Source of the DNA: Hartmannibacter diazotrophicus
GTDB taxonomy: Bacteria; Pseudomonadota; Alphaproteobacteria; Rhizobiales; Pleomorphomonadaceae
Direction: 5' to 3'
Length of the DNA: 64,000 nt
Assembly (NCBI RefSeq): GCF_900231165.1
Contig: NZ_LT960614.1
Coordinates: 1,362,550-1,426,549 of the forward strand
Shown one piece after another: positions 8,779 through 17,934 of the stretch. The translations under genes and the position numbers were made by a program. Numbering within the stretch: position 1 is the stretch's first letter; each line of letters opens with the position of its first letter. Under the pieces are notes generated by a model. That model ran no database searches, was not told the origin of the DNA, and saw only the letters and a list, made by a program, of their open reading frames with translations.

Positions 8779-9387
8779 ATGTCCCGGTTGATGCGGATGC
8801 GCAGCGATCCCGAAGAGACGCGCGCCAATATTCTGGAGACCGCCGAGGAGCATTTCCGGCGGATCGGGTATCAGAAGACGACGGTGGCGGACATCGCCTC
8901 CGCGCTGAAGATGAGCCCGGCCAATGTCTATCGCTTCTTTCCCTCCAAGGCGGCGATCGTCGGGGCGATCTGTCAGCGTGTGACCGGCGAGATTCGCTCG
9001 TTGGCCCTGCAGATTGCGAAGTCCGAAGGCACGGTCTCGGAGCGGATCGAGCGTTTCGTGGTGGACCTGCACGTCCACAACAAGACGGTTCTGATGAATG
9101 ACCAGCGCCTGCACGACATGGTGTCGGTGGCGATGGAGGAAAACTGGGAATCGATCGAGGCCCATACGGAGGCGATCCGCCAGATTCTGGCCGATCTTGT
9201 CCGGGAAGGCGTGGAATCCGGGGAGTTCGCTCCTTGCGATCCGGAGTTCACGGGTGGCCTGATCAAGATGAGCTTTGTCGGCTTCCTGCACCCGATCCTG
9301 ATCGAGCAGTGCGGCGGCGAGGATTTGGTGCCGGCCGCCCGCGGGGTCGCCCGGATGGTTCTGAACGGTCTCAAGGCCCGCAGTTAA
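8779..9387 (+). CDS. TetR/AcrR family transcriptional regulator
   Basis: 202 residues. The N-terminal DNA-binding domain (about 12-60) has the TetR pattern: RANILETAEEHFRRIGY, then TTVADIASALKMSPANVYRFF (helix-turn-helix) and FPSKAAIVGAI. The C-terminal ligand-binding half resembles TetR_C regulators of RND pumps. The gene is immediately upstream of a co-directional MFP/RND pair, and identical half-sites are present upstream of both itself and the pump, so it is the probable repressor of the pump. The inducer is unknown. Confidence 0.9.
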   Translation: MSRLMRMRSDPEETRANILETAEEHFRRIGYQKTTVADIASALKMSPANVYRFFPSKAAIVGAICQRVTGEIRSLALQIAKSEGTVSERIERFVVDLHVHNKTVLMNDQRLHDMVSVAMEENWESIEAHTEAIRQILADLVREGVESGEFAPCDPEFTGGLIKMSFVGFLHPILIEQCGGEDLVPAARGVARMVLNGLKARS

Positions 9388-9442
9388 GCGTTCACCGCCA
9401 GCCGAAGGAAACGGCGGCCAGCGTATCGGTGTTTCCTGATTG

Positions 9443-9464
9443 TGACGAATTTTGAATATCGTCA
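9443..9464. promoter_or_regulatory. Candidate TetR operator O2 before the RND pump
   Basis: TGACGA (9443-9448), 10-nt spacer, TCGTCA (9459-9464), located 42 bp ahead of the pump adaptor start. It matches O1 in both arms, spacer length, and the two bases after the left arm (AT). Its position between tetR and the adaptor gene fits direct blocking of the pump promoter. Confidence 0.7.
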
Positions 9465-9506
9465 GTTGAAATAATGTCATCCATCATGCATCGCATGGAG
9501 ATTCCA

Positions 9507-10589
9507 ATGTCCCGATCCGCCCTGATCCTGGGTGCCGCGTCCCTGCTGCTCGCCGCCTGCCAGCCTCAGGAAGAGGCCGAGGCGCCGCGTCCGCCGGTCG
9601 TGCGGGCCGACGTCGTCCATCTGGCGTCCATGGCTGAAATGCACAGCTATACCGGCGTGGTGAAGCCGCGCCGCGAGGTTCCGTCCGCCTTCCGCATCGA
9701 CGGCAAGATCGAAAGCCGGGCCTTCGATGTCGGTGATGTCGTCAAGGCCGGAGACGTGCTGGCGACGCTCGACGACACCGACCTGAAGCTTTCCCTCGAA
9801 AGCGCGGGCGCCGAACTGGAGGCCGCCAAGGCCAATCTCGACCAGGCTCGCACCGACCAGAAGCGCATCGGCAATCTCGCCGATGGCGGTGTCGTCAGCC
9901 GGTCTTCGGACGAGCAGCGCCGGCTCGCCACCGAAGAGGCGACGGCCCGGCTGGAAAAGGCCGGTCATGCGGTGGCGCTGGCGAAGAACCAGCTTGAGTA
10001 TGCGACCCTGCGCGCCAGCCACGATGCCGTCGTGACCGCCGTCTCGGCCGAGCCGGGACAGGTGGTCGCCGTCGGCGCACCGGTCCTGACGCTGGCGCCA
10101 ACGGAGCCGAAGGAAGTCGAGATCGCCGTGCCGGAAGGCCAGACCGGTGACCTCGACGGGGCAACGGCCAGCGTCACGCTCTGGGCCGGGGACAGCAAGT
10201 CCATGGCCGCGCATCTGCGCGAAATGTCGCCGCAGGCCGACGCCACCTCGCGCACCTATCTTGCCCGCTACACCATCGACGAGCCGACACGGGACGTCCG
10301 CTTCGGCATGACGGCGACCGTGACGCTGATGCGCGGCGACCCGAAGCCGGTCGTCCAGTTGCCGACGACGGCAGTGCTGGACGAAGGGCAGGGGCCGACG
10401 GTCTTCGTCGTCGGAGCAGACGGCAAGACGCTGAAGAAGACGCCCGTGATCATCAGGCGCTTCGGCGAGCGCGATGTCGTCATCGAGTCCGGCCTTGCCG
10501 AGGGCGAGAGGGTCGTCACGCTGGGCGTGAACCAGCTTCAGGACGGCGAGGTCGTGCGCGTCGCCGTCGAGGCGGCAAGCGCCGACTGA
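9507..10589 (+). CDS. RND efflux periplasmic adaptor (MFP), lipoprotein
   Basis: 360 residues from the ATG at 9507, preferred over the upstream ATG at 9474 because GGAG sits 6 nt before it and it opens a lipoprotein signal (ILGAASLLLAAC, lipobox Cys near residue 17). Domains: lipoyl-like half (FRIDGKIESRAFDVGDVVKAGDVLATLDD), alpha-helical hairpin (about 85-150), second lipoyl half (ATLRASHDAVV...AEPGQVV) and beta-barrel and membrane-proximal parts (VPEGQTGDL; GQGPTVFVV). The adaptor joins the inner membrane pump to an outer membrane channel; no TolC-type channel gene lies nearby. It is followed after 106 bp by the pump gene. Confidence 0.92.
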   Translation: MSRSALILGAASLLLAACQPQEEAEAPRPPVVRADVVHLASMAEMHSYTGVVKPRREVPSAFRIDGKIESRAFDVGDVVKAGDVLATLDDTDLKLSLESAGAELEAAKANLDQARTDQKRIGNLADGGVVSRSSDEQRRLATEEATARLEKAGHAVALAKNQLEYATLRASHDAVVTAVSAEPGQVVAVGAPVLTLAPTEPKEVEIAVPEGQTGDLDGATASVTLWAGDSKSMAAHLREMSPQADATSRTYLARYTIDEPTRDVRFGMTATVTLMRGDPKPVVQLPTTAVLDEGQGPTVFVVGADGKTLKKTPVIIRRFGERDVVIESGLAEGERVVTLGVNQLQDGEVVRVAVEAASAD

Positions 10590-10695
10590 GGCGACCGCAG
10601 GCCGCCTCGCACGTTTTCAGAGTCCCTTTATCGAACCGGGCGGCCGCCAATGGCCGTCCGGACGTGATCCCTTTCGTCTTTCATGGAGCAGGTCC

Positions 10696-13600
10696 ATGGC
10701 CAATGTCGCGCATCCCGAAGGCCCGCGAGCCTCGGGCCTGAACCTTTCACGCTGGGCGGTCACGCATCAGCCGCTGGTTCTCTTCTTCATCATCGTCCTC
10801 AGCCTTGGCGGTATTTACTCCTATGCCCGCCTCGGACGCGCCGAGGATCCGAGCTTCACGATCAAGGTGATGAACATCACCGCCGTGTGGCCCGGAGCGA
10901 CGGCGAAGGAGATGCAGGAGCAGGTCGCCGATCCCATCGAAAAGGTGGTCCAGGAGGTTCCGCATTTCGACAAGGTGAGAACCTATTCGAAGGCCGGCAC
11001 CAGCTACATGCAGGTCAGCCTCTCGGACGCGACCCCGCCCGGCGACGTCAAGGACATCTGGTACCAGATCAGAAAGCGGGTCGGCGACATCCGGGCCCAG
11101 CTCCCGTCCGGCATGCTCGGCCCCTATTTCAACGACGACTTCGGCGACGTCGACAGCGCCCTCTACATGCTGAAGGGCGACGGCACGACCATGCGCGACC
11201 TGAAGGACGAAGCGGAGTTGATCCGCCAGAGCCTGCTGCGGGTGCCCGATGTCGCCAAGGTCCATTTCTATGGCGATCAGGACCAGAAGATCTTCGTCGA
11301 ATTCAGTCACAGCAAGCTGGCGACGCTCGGCGTCACGCCAAGCGACATCTTCACCTCGATCGCCGCGCAGAATGGCGTGACGCCGGCCGGAACGATCGAG
11401 ACCGCCGACGAACGCATCGCCGTCCGCCTTGACGGCGGCGTCGATGGCGTGAAGTCGATCGCCGACATCCCGGTGAGCGCCGGGGGTCGTGTCTTCAGGA
11501 TTGGCGACATCGCCTCTGTCCGGCGCGGTTACGAGGACCCGCCCTCCTATGTCGTCCGCAACGAGGGCGAACCGGCGCTGGCGATCGGCGTCGTGATGGC
11601 CGACGGCACCAATATCGAGACCCTCGGCCACAATCTCGATGTGGCGATGAAGGATATCCGCGCCGACCTTCCGGTCGGGTTCCATGTGCAGCAGGTCGCC
11701 GACCAGCCGAAGATCGTCGAGGAATCCGTCGCCGAGTTCATCCAGGCCTTCGTCGAGGCACTCGCCATCGTGCTCGCCGTCAGCTTCCTCTCGCTTGGCT
11801 GGCGCACGGGCATCGTCGTGGCGCTTGCCGTGCCGCTCGTGCTCGCCATCGTCATGATCGTGCTCGACATGCTCGGCATGAGCCTGCACCGCATCACGCT
11901 CGGCGCGCTGATCATCGCCCTCGGCCTTCTCGTGGACGACGCCATCATCGCCGTGGAGATGATGGTGGTGAAGATGGAAGAGGGCTATGACCGCCTGACG
12001 GCGGCGACCTTCGCATGGAGTTCGACCGCCTTTCCGATGCTGACCGGCACGCTGGTCACGGCCGCCGGCTTCCTGCCCGTCGGCTTTGCCAAGTCGAGCG
12101 CCGGCGAATACGCGGGCGGCATCTTCTGGGTCGTCGGCATCGCTCTCATCGCTTCCTGGTTCGTGGCCGTGATCTTCACGCCCTACCTCGGCGTCAAGCT
12201 GCTGCCGGACTTCCACAAGGGCGGCCATGGCTCAGCCGGCCACGATCTCTACGCAACCCGCACCTACCGCATCCTGCGTGCCGTCATCGACTGGTGCGTC
12301 GCGCACCGCATTATCGTGGTGCTGGCGACGGTCGGCTGCTTTGCGACGGCGATCTGGGGCTTCAAGTTCGTCGAGCAGCAGTTCTTCCCCTCGTCCCCCC
12401 GGCCGGAACTCAACGTCGAGGTTCGCCTGCCGGAAGGCTCGTCCATCGCGGCGACGACGCGGGCCATGAAGGTGATCGAGGGACAGGTGGCCGGTCGTGA
12501 CGACGTCCTCACCTACACGTCCTATATCGGCGCCGGATCGCCGCGCTGGTTCCTTGCCTCCAATCCGGAACTGCCGAAGTCCAACTACGGCATTCTCGTC
12601 ATGGAGACGACGGGCCCCGAGGCGCGCGACCACGTGAAGGCGGATCTGGAGACGTTCATCGCCGACGGCGGCCTGCCGCAGGCACGCGTGCGCATCAATC
12701 CGCTGGAACTCGGGCCTCCGGTTGGCTTCCCCGTGCAGTTCCGTGTCATCGGCGCCGACCCGGTGGAGGTGCGCCACATCGCCCGCAAGGTGCAGGCGAT
12801 CGTTGCGGAGAATCCGAAGACAAGGAATGCGCAGCTCGACTGGAACGAGCAGGCGAAGGCGATCCAACTCGTGCTCGATCAGGACCGCATCCGCGCCCTC
12901 GGCCTCAATCCGCAGGAGATTGCCAACACCCTGCAGACCCTGATCTCCGGCTATCAGGTCACGACCGTGCGCGACGGCATCGAGAAGGTCGGCGTCGTGG
13001 CAAGGGCCGTTGCCGGTGAGCGCGCCAATCTGTCCGATCTCGACGATCTGACCGTTGCCGTGCGCGGCGGGCACCCCGTGACGCTCGCTCAGGTCGCGCA
13101 TATCGACTATGGCTTCGAGGAACCGATCCTGTGGCGGCAGAACCGCGACATGATGATCACCGTGCGCGCCGATGTGATCCCCGGCGTGCAGGCCCCCGAC
13201 GTGTCCAACGCGATCTGGCCGAAGCTGCAGCCGATGATGGAGAGCCTGCCTGTCGGCTACCGCATCGAGATGGGTGGCTCCGTGGAGGAAAGCGCCAAGG
13301 CCAACGTGGCGCTCTTCGCGGTCTTCCCGGTGATGATCCTCGCGATGCTGACCATCCTGATGATCCAGCTCCAGAGCTTCTCCAAGCTCGCGCTGGTCTT
13401 CTCCACGGCCCCGCTCGGCCTCGTCGGCGCGACGGCCTCGTTGATCGCTTTCCACCAGCCCTTCGGCTTTGTGGCCCTTCTCGGCCTCATCGCGCTCGCC
13501 GGCATGATCATGCGCAACACCGTGATCCTCGTCGATCAGATCGGCCACGATCTCGATGCCGGCGTCGATCCGTGGAACGCCGTCGTCAACGCCACCGTGC

Positions 13601-13887
13601 GTCGTTCGCGCCCGGTCGTTCTGACGGCGCTGGCCGCGATCCTCGCCATGATCCCGCTGTCCCACAATGTCTTCTGGGGGCCGATGGCCGTGGCGATCAT
13701 GGGCGGCCTTGCCTTCGCGACGCTGCTGACGCTGCTCTTCGTGCCGGCGCTTTACGCGCTCTGGTTCCGCGTGAAGCGGCCGGAGGTCAACCGCGAGCCG
13801 AAGTCAGTCGCCCAGGGCGAGCATCAGCTGGCCCTGCCGATCCCGACTGTTGATGGAAAAGGACAGCTGGTCGGCGCGGCGGAGTAA
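10696..13887 (+). CDS. RND family efflux pump, inner membrane transporter
   Basis: 1063 residues, the full length expected for hydrophobe/amphiphile RND pumps. A first membrane helix (about 27-45) is followed by the porter region (LGRAEDPSFTIKVMNITAVWPGATA), a helix cluster starting near 345 and the proton-relay motif GLLVDDAIIAVEMM with its Asp pair, then a second porter region and a second helix cluster (GLIALAGMIMRNTVILVDQI). GGAG precedes the ATG. It works with the adaptor just upstream; the substrate range cannot be told from sequence. It ends before a hairpin terminator at 13912. Confidence 0.94.
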   Translation: MANVAHPEGPRASGLNLSRWAVTHQPLVLFFIIVLSLGGIYSYARLGRAEDPSFTIKVMNITAVWPGATAKEMQEQVADPIEKVVQEVPHFDKVRTYSKAGTSYMQVSLSDATPPGDVKDIWYQIRKRVGDIRAQLPSGMLGPYFNDDFGDVDSALYMLKGDGTTMRDLKDEAELIRQSLLRVPDVAKVHFYGDQDQKIFVEFSHSKLATLGVTPSDIFTSIAAQNGVTPAGTIETADERIAVRLDGGVDGVKSIADIPVSAGGRVFRIGDIASVRRGYEDPPSYVVRNEGEPALAIGVVMADGTNIETLGHNLDVAMKDIRADLPVGFHVQQVADQPKIVEESVAEFIQAFVEALAIVLAVSFLSLGWRTGIVVALAVPLVLAIVMIVLDMLGMSLHRITLGALIIALGLLVDDAIIAVEMMVVKMEEGYDRLTAATFAWSSTAFPMLTGTLVTAAGFLPVGFAKSSAGEYAGGIFWVVGIALIASWFVAVIFTPYLGVKLLPDFHKGGHGSAGHDLYATRTYRILRAVIDWCVAHRIIVVLATVGCFATAIWGFKFVEQQFFPSSPRPELNVEVRLPEGSSIAATTRAMKVIEGQVAGRDDVLTYTSYIGAGSPRWFLASNPELPKSNYGILVMETTGPEARDHVKADLETFIADGGLPQARVRINPLELGPPVGFPVQFRVIGADPVEVRHIARKVQAIVAENPKTRNAQLDWNEQAKAIQLVLDQDRIRALGLNPQEIANTLQTLISGYQVTTVRDGIEKVGVVARAVAGERANLSDLDDLTVAVRGGHPVTLAQVAHIDYGFEEPILWRQNRDMMITVRADVIPGVQAPDVSNAIWPKLQPMMESLPVGYRIEMGGSVEESAKANVALFAVFPVMILAMLTILMIQLQSFSKLALVFSTAPLGLVGATASLIAFHQPFGFVALLGLIALAGMIMRNTVILVDQIGHDLDAGVDPWNAVVNATVRRSRPVVLTALAAILAMIPLSHNVFWGPMAVAIMGGLAFATLLTLLFVPALYALWFRVKRPEVNREPKSVAQGEHQLALPIPTVDGKGQLVGAAE

Positions 13888-13911
13888 TGCGTCTTCCGCG
13901 CCGGCCACCGC

Positions 13912-13942
13912 GTGCTCCCTTCTCCTTGTGAGGAGGGAGCAC
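13912..13942 (+). terminator. Intrinsic terminator of the RND operon
   Basis: GTGCTCCCT (13912-13920) pairs with AGGGAGCAC (13934-13942), with further partial pairing inward, followed by TTCTCTTT. It sits 24 bp past the pump stop. Confidence 0.7.
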
Positions 13943-14240
13943 TTCTCTTTGTCCCGCTCCGCCAACCGCTTGCGGTTCCTTCCTTTTCCGCCCGGAGCAA
14001 TTCTTTCAATTTCAGGGCACGAATGAAGATAAATTGATGTCAGGACCAGTTTTAATTAATTGATTCTGGTTGTCTTTTCTCGTTTGATCCCGATCCCGTG
14101 CAGACCCGGCCGGCCAATGGTCCGGAGCCCGTTGCACCCACTTGCCGCATGGCGAGGGGCTTTCTCCGGACGGCGAGGTCGGGCATGGTGCGCACCGAAA
14201 GAAGTGCCGATTGCGGCCGATGAGGGATGAGGAAACAGCC
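13943..14240. other. Leader/promoter region of formate-THF ligase gene
   Basis: About 300 bp. The first half is AT-rich (TTTTAATTAATTG near 14050) and probably holds the promoter; the second half is GC-rich and may form an untranslated leader. No known riboswitch class was recognised by eye. A GAGGAAAC ribosome binding site ends it. Confidence 0.45.
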
Positions 14241-15917
14241 ATGTCGAGCGATATCGAGATTGCCCGTAGCGTCACCATGAAGCCGATCGGGGAGGTGGCG
14301 ACCAAGCTCGGCATTCCGGACGACGCGCTCGACAACTACGGCAAGCATATCGCCAAGGTCGACGGCGAATATCTGAAATCCCTCAAGGACAAGCCGCGCG
14401 GCAAGCTGGTGCTCGTGACCGCCATCACGCCGACCCCGGCGGGCGAAGGCAAGACCACGACAACAGTCGGCCTTGGCGACGGCCTCAACCGCATCGGCAA
14501 GAAGGCGGCGATTTGCCTGCGCGAGCCCTCGCTCGGCCCGTGCTTCGGCGTCAAGGGCGGCGCGGCCGGCGGCGGCTGGGCCCAGGTCGTGCCGATGGAG
14601 GCGATCAACCTCCACTTCACCGGCGACTTCCACGCGATCACCTCGGCGCACAACCTGCTCTCGGCGATGATCGACAACCACATCTACTGGGGCAACGAAC
14701 TCGGCATCGACAGCCGCCGCGTCTCCTGGCGCCGGGCGATCGACATGAACGACCGCTCTCTGCGCGAGATCACGTCGTCGCTCGGCGGCGTTTCGAACGG
14801 CTATCCGCGCACCGACGGCTTCGACATCACCGTCGCCTCCGAGGTGATGGCGGTCTTCTGCCTTGCGACCGACCTTGCCGACCTCGAAGCGCGCCTGTCG
14901 AGGATGATTGTCGCCGAGACCCGCGACCGCAAGCCGATCACCTGCGGCGACATCGGCGCGGCGCCCGCGATGACGGTGCTGCTGAAGGACGCCTTCTCGC
15001 CGAACCTCGTCCAGACGCTAGAAGGCAACCCGGCCTTCGTGCACGGCGGCCCCTTCGCCAACATCGCCCACGGCTGCAACTCGGTCTCCGCGACCACGGC
15101 CGCGTTGGCCCTTGCCGACATCGTCGTGACGGAAGCCGGCTTCGGCGCCGACCTCGGCGCCGAGAAGTTCTTCGACATCAAGTGCCGCAAGGCGGGCCTG
15201 ACGCCCGACGCGGCGGTCATCGTCGCCACCATCCGTGCGCTCAAGATGCATGGCGGCGTCGGCAAGAACGACCTTTCGAAGGAAAACGTAGCGGCCCTCG
15301 AGACGGGCTTTGCCAACCTGGCCCGTCATATCGAGAACACGAAGAAGTTCGGCGTTCCGGTGGTCGTCTGCGTCAACAAGTTCGTCACCGACACGGACGC
15401 CGAGATCGAGGCGGTCATTCGCCTCACCAAGGAGAAGGCCGGCGTCGATGCCGTTCTCTGCACCCACTGGGGCGAGGGATCCAAGGGCACCGAGGAACTC
15501 GCCAACAAGGTCGTCGCAATGCTCGACGCGCCGCGCGAGGCGCCGTTCCAGCCGCTCTATCCCTCCGAAATGGGCCTCTTGGAAAAGGTCGAGACCATCG
15601 CCAAGACCCTCTACCGCGCCAGCAGCGTCGCCGCGACACCTGCGGTCGCCAAGCGTCTGGCCGAGTTCGAGGCGGCAGGCTTCGGCCATGTGCCGGTCTG
15701 CATCGCCAAGACCCAGTCGTCCTTCTCGTCCGACCCCAATATGAAGAACGCGCCGGAAGGCCACGTGCTGCCCGTTCGCGAGGTGCACCTTGCCGCCGGC
15801 GCCGAATTCGTGGTCGCCGTCTGCGGCGACATCATGCGCATGCCGGGCCTGCCCAAGGTCCCCTCGGCGATGCATATCAAGCTCGACGAGAACGGCATGA
15901 TCGAAGGACTGAGCTGA
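14241..15917 (+). CDS. fhs: Formate--tetrahydrofolate ligase
   Basis: 558 residues, the usual FTHFS length, when started at ATG 14241 ([10 protein letters not shown]) behind GAGGAAAC. An in-frame start 99 bp upstream would add residues not typical of the family. ATP-binding P-loop [13 protein letters not shown] (about 60-72), then [20 protein letters not shown] and [17 protein letters not shown], both signatures of the family, and CVNKF. The enzyme makes 10-formyl-THF from formate, ATP and THF in the cytosol, feeding purine and one-carbon metabolism. It stands alone between two terminators, with no folD or fchA beside it. Confidence 0.97.
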   Translation: MSSDIEIARSVTMKPIGEVATKLGIPDDALDNYGKHIAKVDGEYLKSLKDKPRGKLVLVTAITPTPAGEGKTTTTVGLGDGLNRIGKKAAICLREPSLGPCFGVKGGAAGGGWAQVVPMEAINLHFTGDFHAITSAHNLLSAMIDNHIYWGNELGIDSRRVSWRRAIDMNDRSLREITSSLGGVSNGYPRTDGFDITVASEVMAVFCLATDLADLEARLSRMIVAETRDRKPITCGDIGAAPAMTVLLKDAFSPNLVQTLEGNPAFVHGGPFANIAHGCNSVSATTAALALADIVVTEAGFGADLGAEKFFDIKCRKAGLTPDAAVIVATIRALKMHGGVGKNDLSKENVAALETGFANLARHIENTKKFGVPVVVCVNKFVTDTDAEIEAVIRLTKEKAGVDAVLCTHWGEGSKGTEELANKVVAMLDAPREAPFQPLYPSEMGLLEKVETIAKTLYRASSVAATPAVAKRLAEFEAAGFGHVPVCIAKTQSSFSSDPNMKNAPEGHVLPVREVHLAAGAEFVVAVCGDIMRMPGLPKVPSAMHIKLDENGMIEGLS

Positions 15918-15947
15918 GCGATCCTCCCAAGACATCAGCCAACAGGA

Positions 15948-15980
15948 ATGCCCCGTCTCCTCGTGAGGCGGGGCATTTTT
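15948..15980 (+). terminator. Intrinsic terminator after fhs
   Basis: ATGCCCCGTCTC (15948-15959) pairs with GAGGCGGGGCAT (15965-15976) with one G-U pair and a 5-nt loop, followed by TTTT. Clear rho-independent terminator 30 bp after the stop. Confidence 0.88.
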
Positions 15981-16488
15981 GCTTGGGGCTCCGACCGACG
16001 CATGGCTGGCGGTTCAGGGTGGCCAATCCCTTCCCGCAGTTAGAAAAATTCTAAAGTTGAGTTAGTAATTCCACAATACTTGACAGCATCCCCCCGCTCT
16101 GAAAAGTTGGACCTGTGGCCGCCATCGAGCAGGCCGCAGCCTTTGATGTCTGGGCCTTGAACCCTTTCGATTGGAGGTCGGGGAAGATGAGGGGGTTGGC
16201 CTCGCCATGCCGCGGCGGACGTTGTCTGCGAGGGTGGAGTGCAAGGCTATGTGCGGCCCCTCGGCGCGGCCGTGGACGATGGGCGCGTGTCCGGAAGATG
16301 CCGGCTGATTTTCACGACACACAATCGGCAAGGAATGGCGCGGGGTCATGCGCCGCAAGCGGCTGCATGCATTGGGTGGCCGTCAGGTCACCCATGGGTC
16401 TTGGTCGCTGGGGCAGAGGAAGGCCCGGCGGACAAGGGCCATCGAAGGCCGGCCAACGGATTTCAGGATGACAGGACGGAGAGACGAA
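15981..16488. other. Long leader region of the imelysin operon
   Basis: 508 bp between the fhs terminator and the imelysin start. It contains the ICE-like box at 16040-16054 and a consensus -35-like TTGACA at 16080-16085 without a convincing -10. The remaining about 400 bp is GC-rich with no supported gene; it may be a long 5' UTR. Confidence 0.5.
16040..16054. promoter_or_regulatory. ICE box, predicted Irr binding site
   Basis: TTAGAA (16040-16045), AAA, TTCTAA (16049-16054): a perfect inverted repeat matching the known alphaproteobacterial iron control element, TTTAGAA-N3-TTCTAAA, at all but one outer base. Irr binds this element when haem/iron is scarce. The downstream genes are an iron-type imelysin operon, which fits iron control. 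It lies 434 bp before the first start codon. Confidence 0.75.
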
Positions 16489-17766
16489 ATGATGAAGAAG
16501 GCCCTTTGGGGAACGGGCTTGGCAGTCGGCGCCGTGATGACCGGTTCGGCCTTTGCCGCCGATGCGCCAACGCCCGAGGCGATCGTGGACAACTACATCG
16601 CCATTGCGCGCGCCGACTACGGTGACTCGCTGACGACGGCCGAAGCGCTGGACGCCGCCATCAAGACCTTCGTCGCGACGCCGACCGAGGAGAACCTGGG
16701 CGCTGCCCGCGAGGCCTGGAAGGCCGCCCGCGTGCCCTATCAGCAGACCGAGGCCTTCCGCTTCGGCAATGCCGTGGTCGACGACTGGGAGGGCCGCGTG
16801 AACGCCTGGCCGCTCGACGAGGGCCTGATCGACTATGTCGACGCCGGCTACGGCAGCGAGTCGGACGCCAACAGCCTCTATACGCTGAACGTGATCGCTC
16901 ACTCGTCGATCGAGATCGGTGGGAAGACCATCGACGCCTCGAAGATCACGCCGGAACTGATCTCCGGCACCCTGCAGGAAGCCGGCGAGATCGAGTCGAA
17001 CGTCGCCAGCGGCTATCATGCCATCGAGTTCCTGCTCTGGGGGCAGGACCTCAATGGAACCGGCCCCGGCGCCGGCAATCGTCCGGCCTCCGACTATGAT
17101 ACGGCCAACTGCACTAACGGCAACTGCGACCGCCGCATCGAATACCTGACCTCCGCATCCGAGCTTCTGGTCTCGGATCTGAAGGAAATGGTCGGTGACT
17201 GGCAGGATGGCGGCGCGGCCTATGAGGCGCTGAAGGCGAAGTCGCCCGAAGAAGGGCTTGCGACGATCTTCACCGGCATGGGCTCGCTTTCCTATGGCGA
17301 ACTGGCCGGCGAGCGCATGAAGCTCGGCCTCCTGCTGCACGATCCGGAAGAGGAGCACGACTGCTTCTCCGACAACACCTACAACTCGCACTATTACGAC
17401 ATCGTCGGCATCCGGAACGTCTACTTCGGCACCTACACCCGCGTCGACGGCAGCAAGGTCGAGGGCCCGAGCCTCAGCGCCCTGCTGGAGGCCAAGTCTC
17501 CCGAAGTCGCGACCGAACTGCAGCGCAAGCTCGACGCCACGCTGGCCGCAGCCACGGCGATGAAGGCGCGCGGCGAGACGGTCGAGGCCTATGACCAGAT
17601 GATCGGCGAAGGCAATACGGAAGGCAACGCGGTCGTCCAGACGGTCATCGACGGCCTTGTCGACCAGACCCGCTCGATCGAGCGCGGCGTCTCGGCGCTG
17701 GGTCTTTCGGAGATTGCGTTCGAGGGCTCCGACAGCCTCGATAGCCCGGATTCGGTCTTCCAGTGA
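16489..17766 (+). CDS. Imelysin family protein (IrpA/EfeO-M75-like), first copy
   Basis: 425 residues. ATG ATG at 16489/16492 behind GGAGAG; either could be the start. Sec signal to about residue 24 (VGAVMTGSAFA-ADAP). It carries the imelysin GxHxxE signature intact as GYHAIEFLLWG at about 175-185, within an all-helical peptidase M75 fold. Family members are periplasmic or outer membrane proteins, iron-regulated, and thought to bind metal; the peptidase activity named for the family is doubtful. First gene of a four-gene unit with a di-haem protein, a second imelysin and a DUF1513 protein, behind an ICE box. A role in iron acquisition is inferred. Confidence 0.92.
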   Translation: MMKKALWGTGLAVGAVMTGSAFAADAPTPEAIVDNYIAIARADYGDSLTTAEALDAAIKTFVATPTEENLGAAREAWKAARVPYQQTEAFRFGNAVVDDWEGRVNAWPLDEGLIDYVDAGYGSESDANSLYTLNVIAHSSIEIGGKTIDASKITPELISGTLQEAGEIESNVASGYHAIEFLLWGQDLNGTGPGAGNRPASDYDTANCTNGNCDRRIEYLTSASELLVSDLKEMVGDWQDGGAAYEALKAKSPEEGLATIFTGMGSLSYGELAGERMKLGLLLHDPEEEHDCFSDNTYNSHYYDIVGIRNVYFGTYTRVDGSKVEGPSLSALLEAKSPEVATELQRKLDATLAAATAMKARGETVEAYDQMIGEGNTEGNAVVQTVIDGLVDQTRSIERGVSALGLSEIAFEGSDSLDSPDSVFQ

Positions 17767-17775
17767 GATGAAGCG

Positions 17776-17801
17776 GGGGAGGAGGCTGTAGCTTCCTCCC
17801 C
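17776..17801 (+). other. Strong intercistronic hairpin
   Basis: GGGGAGGAGGC (17776-17786) pairs with GCTTCCTCCCC (17791-17801) around a TGTA loop with one G-U pair. No T-run follows, so it may stabilise or partly attenuate the mRNA between the imelysin and the di-haem gene. Confidence 0.6.
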
Positions 17802-17934
17802 TATACCGTTTCGGCTGAACAAAGCCGATGGGCACGTTGGCAGAGATCGAAAAACACCGCTGGACGGAGCGGCGTCTTTCTTCAATGACAGTGGGATGCG
17901 GTGAAGGGGCGCCGCTCTGGGGAAGATTTTGGCG

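Noticed and set aside
10747-12228. 493-codon minus-strand frame in the RND pump gene
   Set aside because: Asp/His/Arg-rich antisense shadow typical of GC-rich genes; the pump is unambiguous.
13943-14240. Riboswitch in front of fhs (folate or SAM type)
   Set aside because: I could not match conserved core bases of any known class; a covariance-model scan would be needed.
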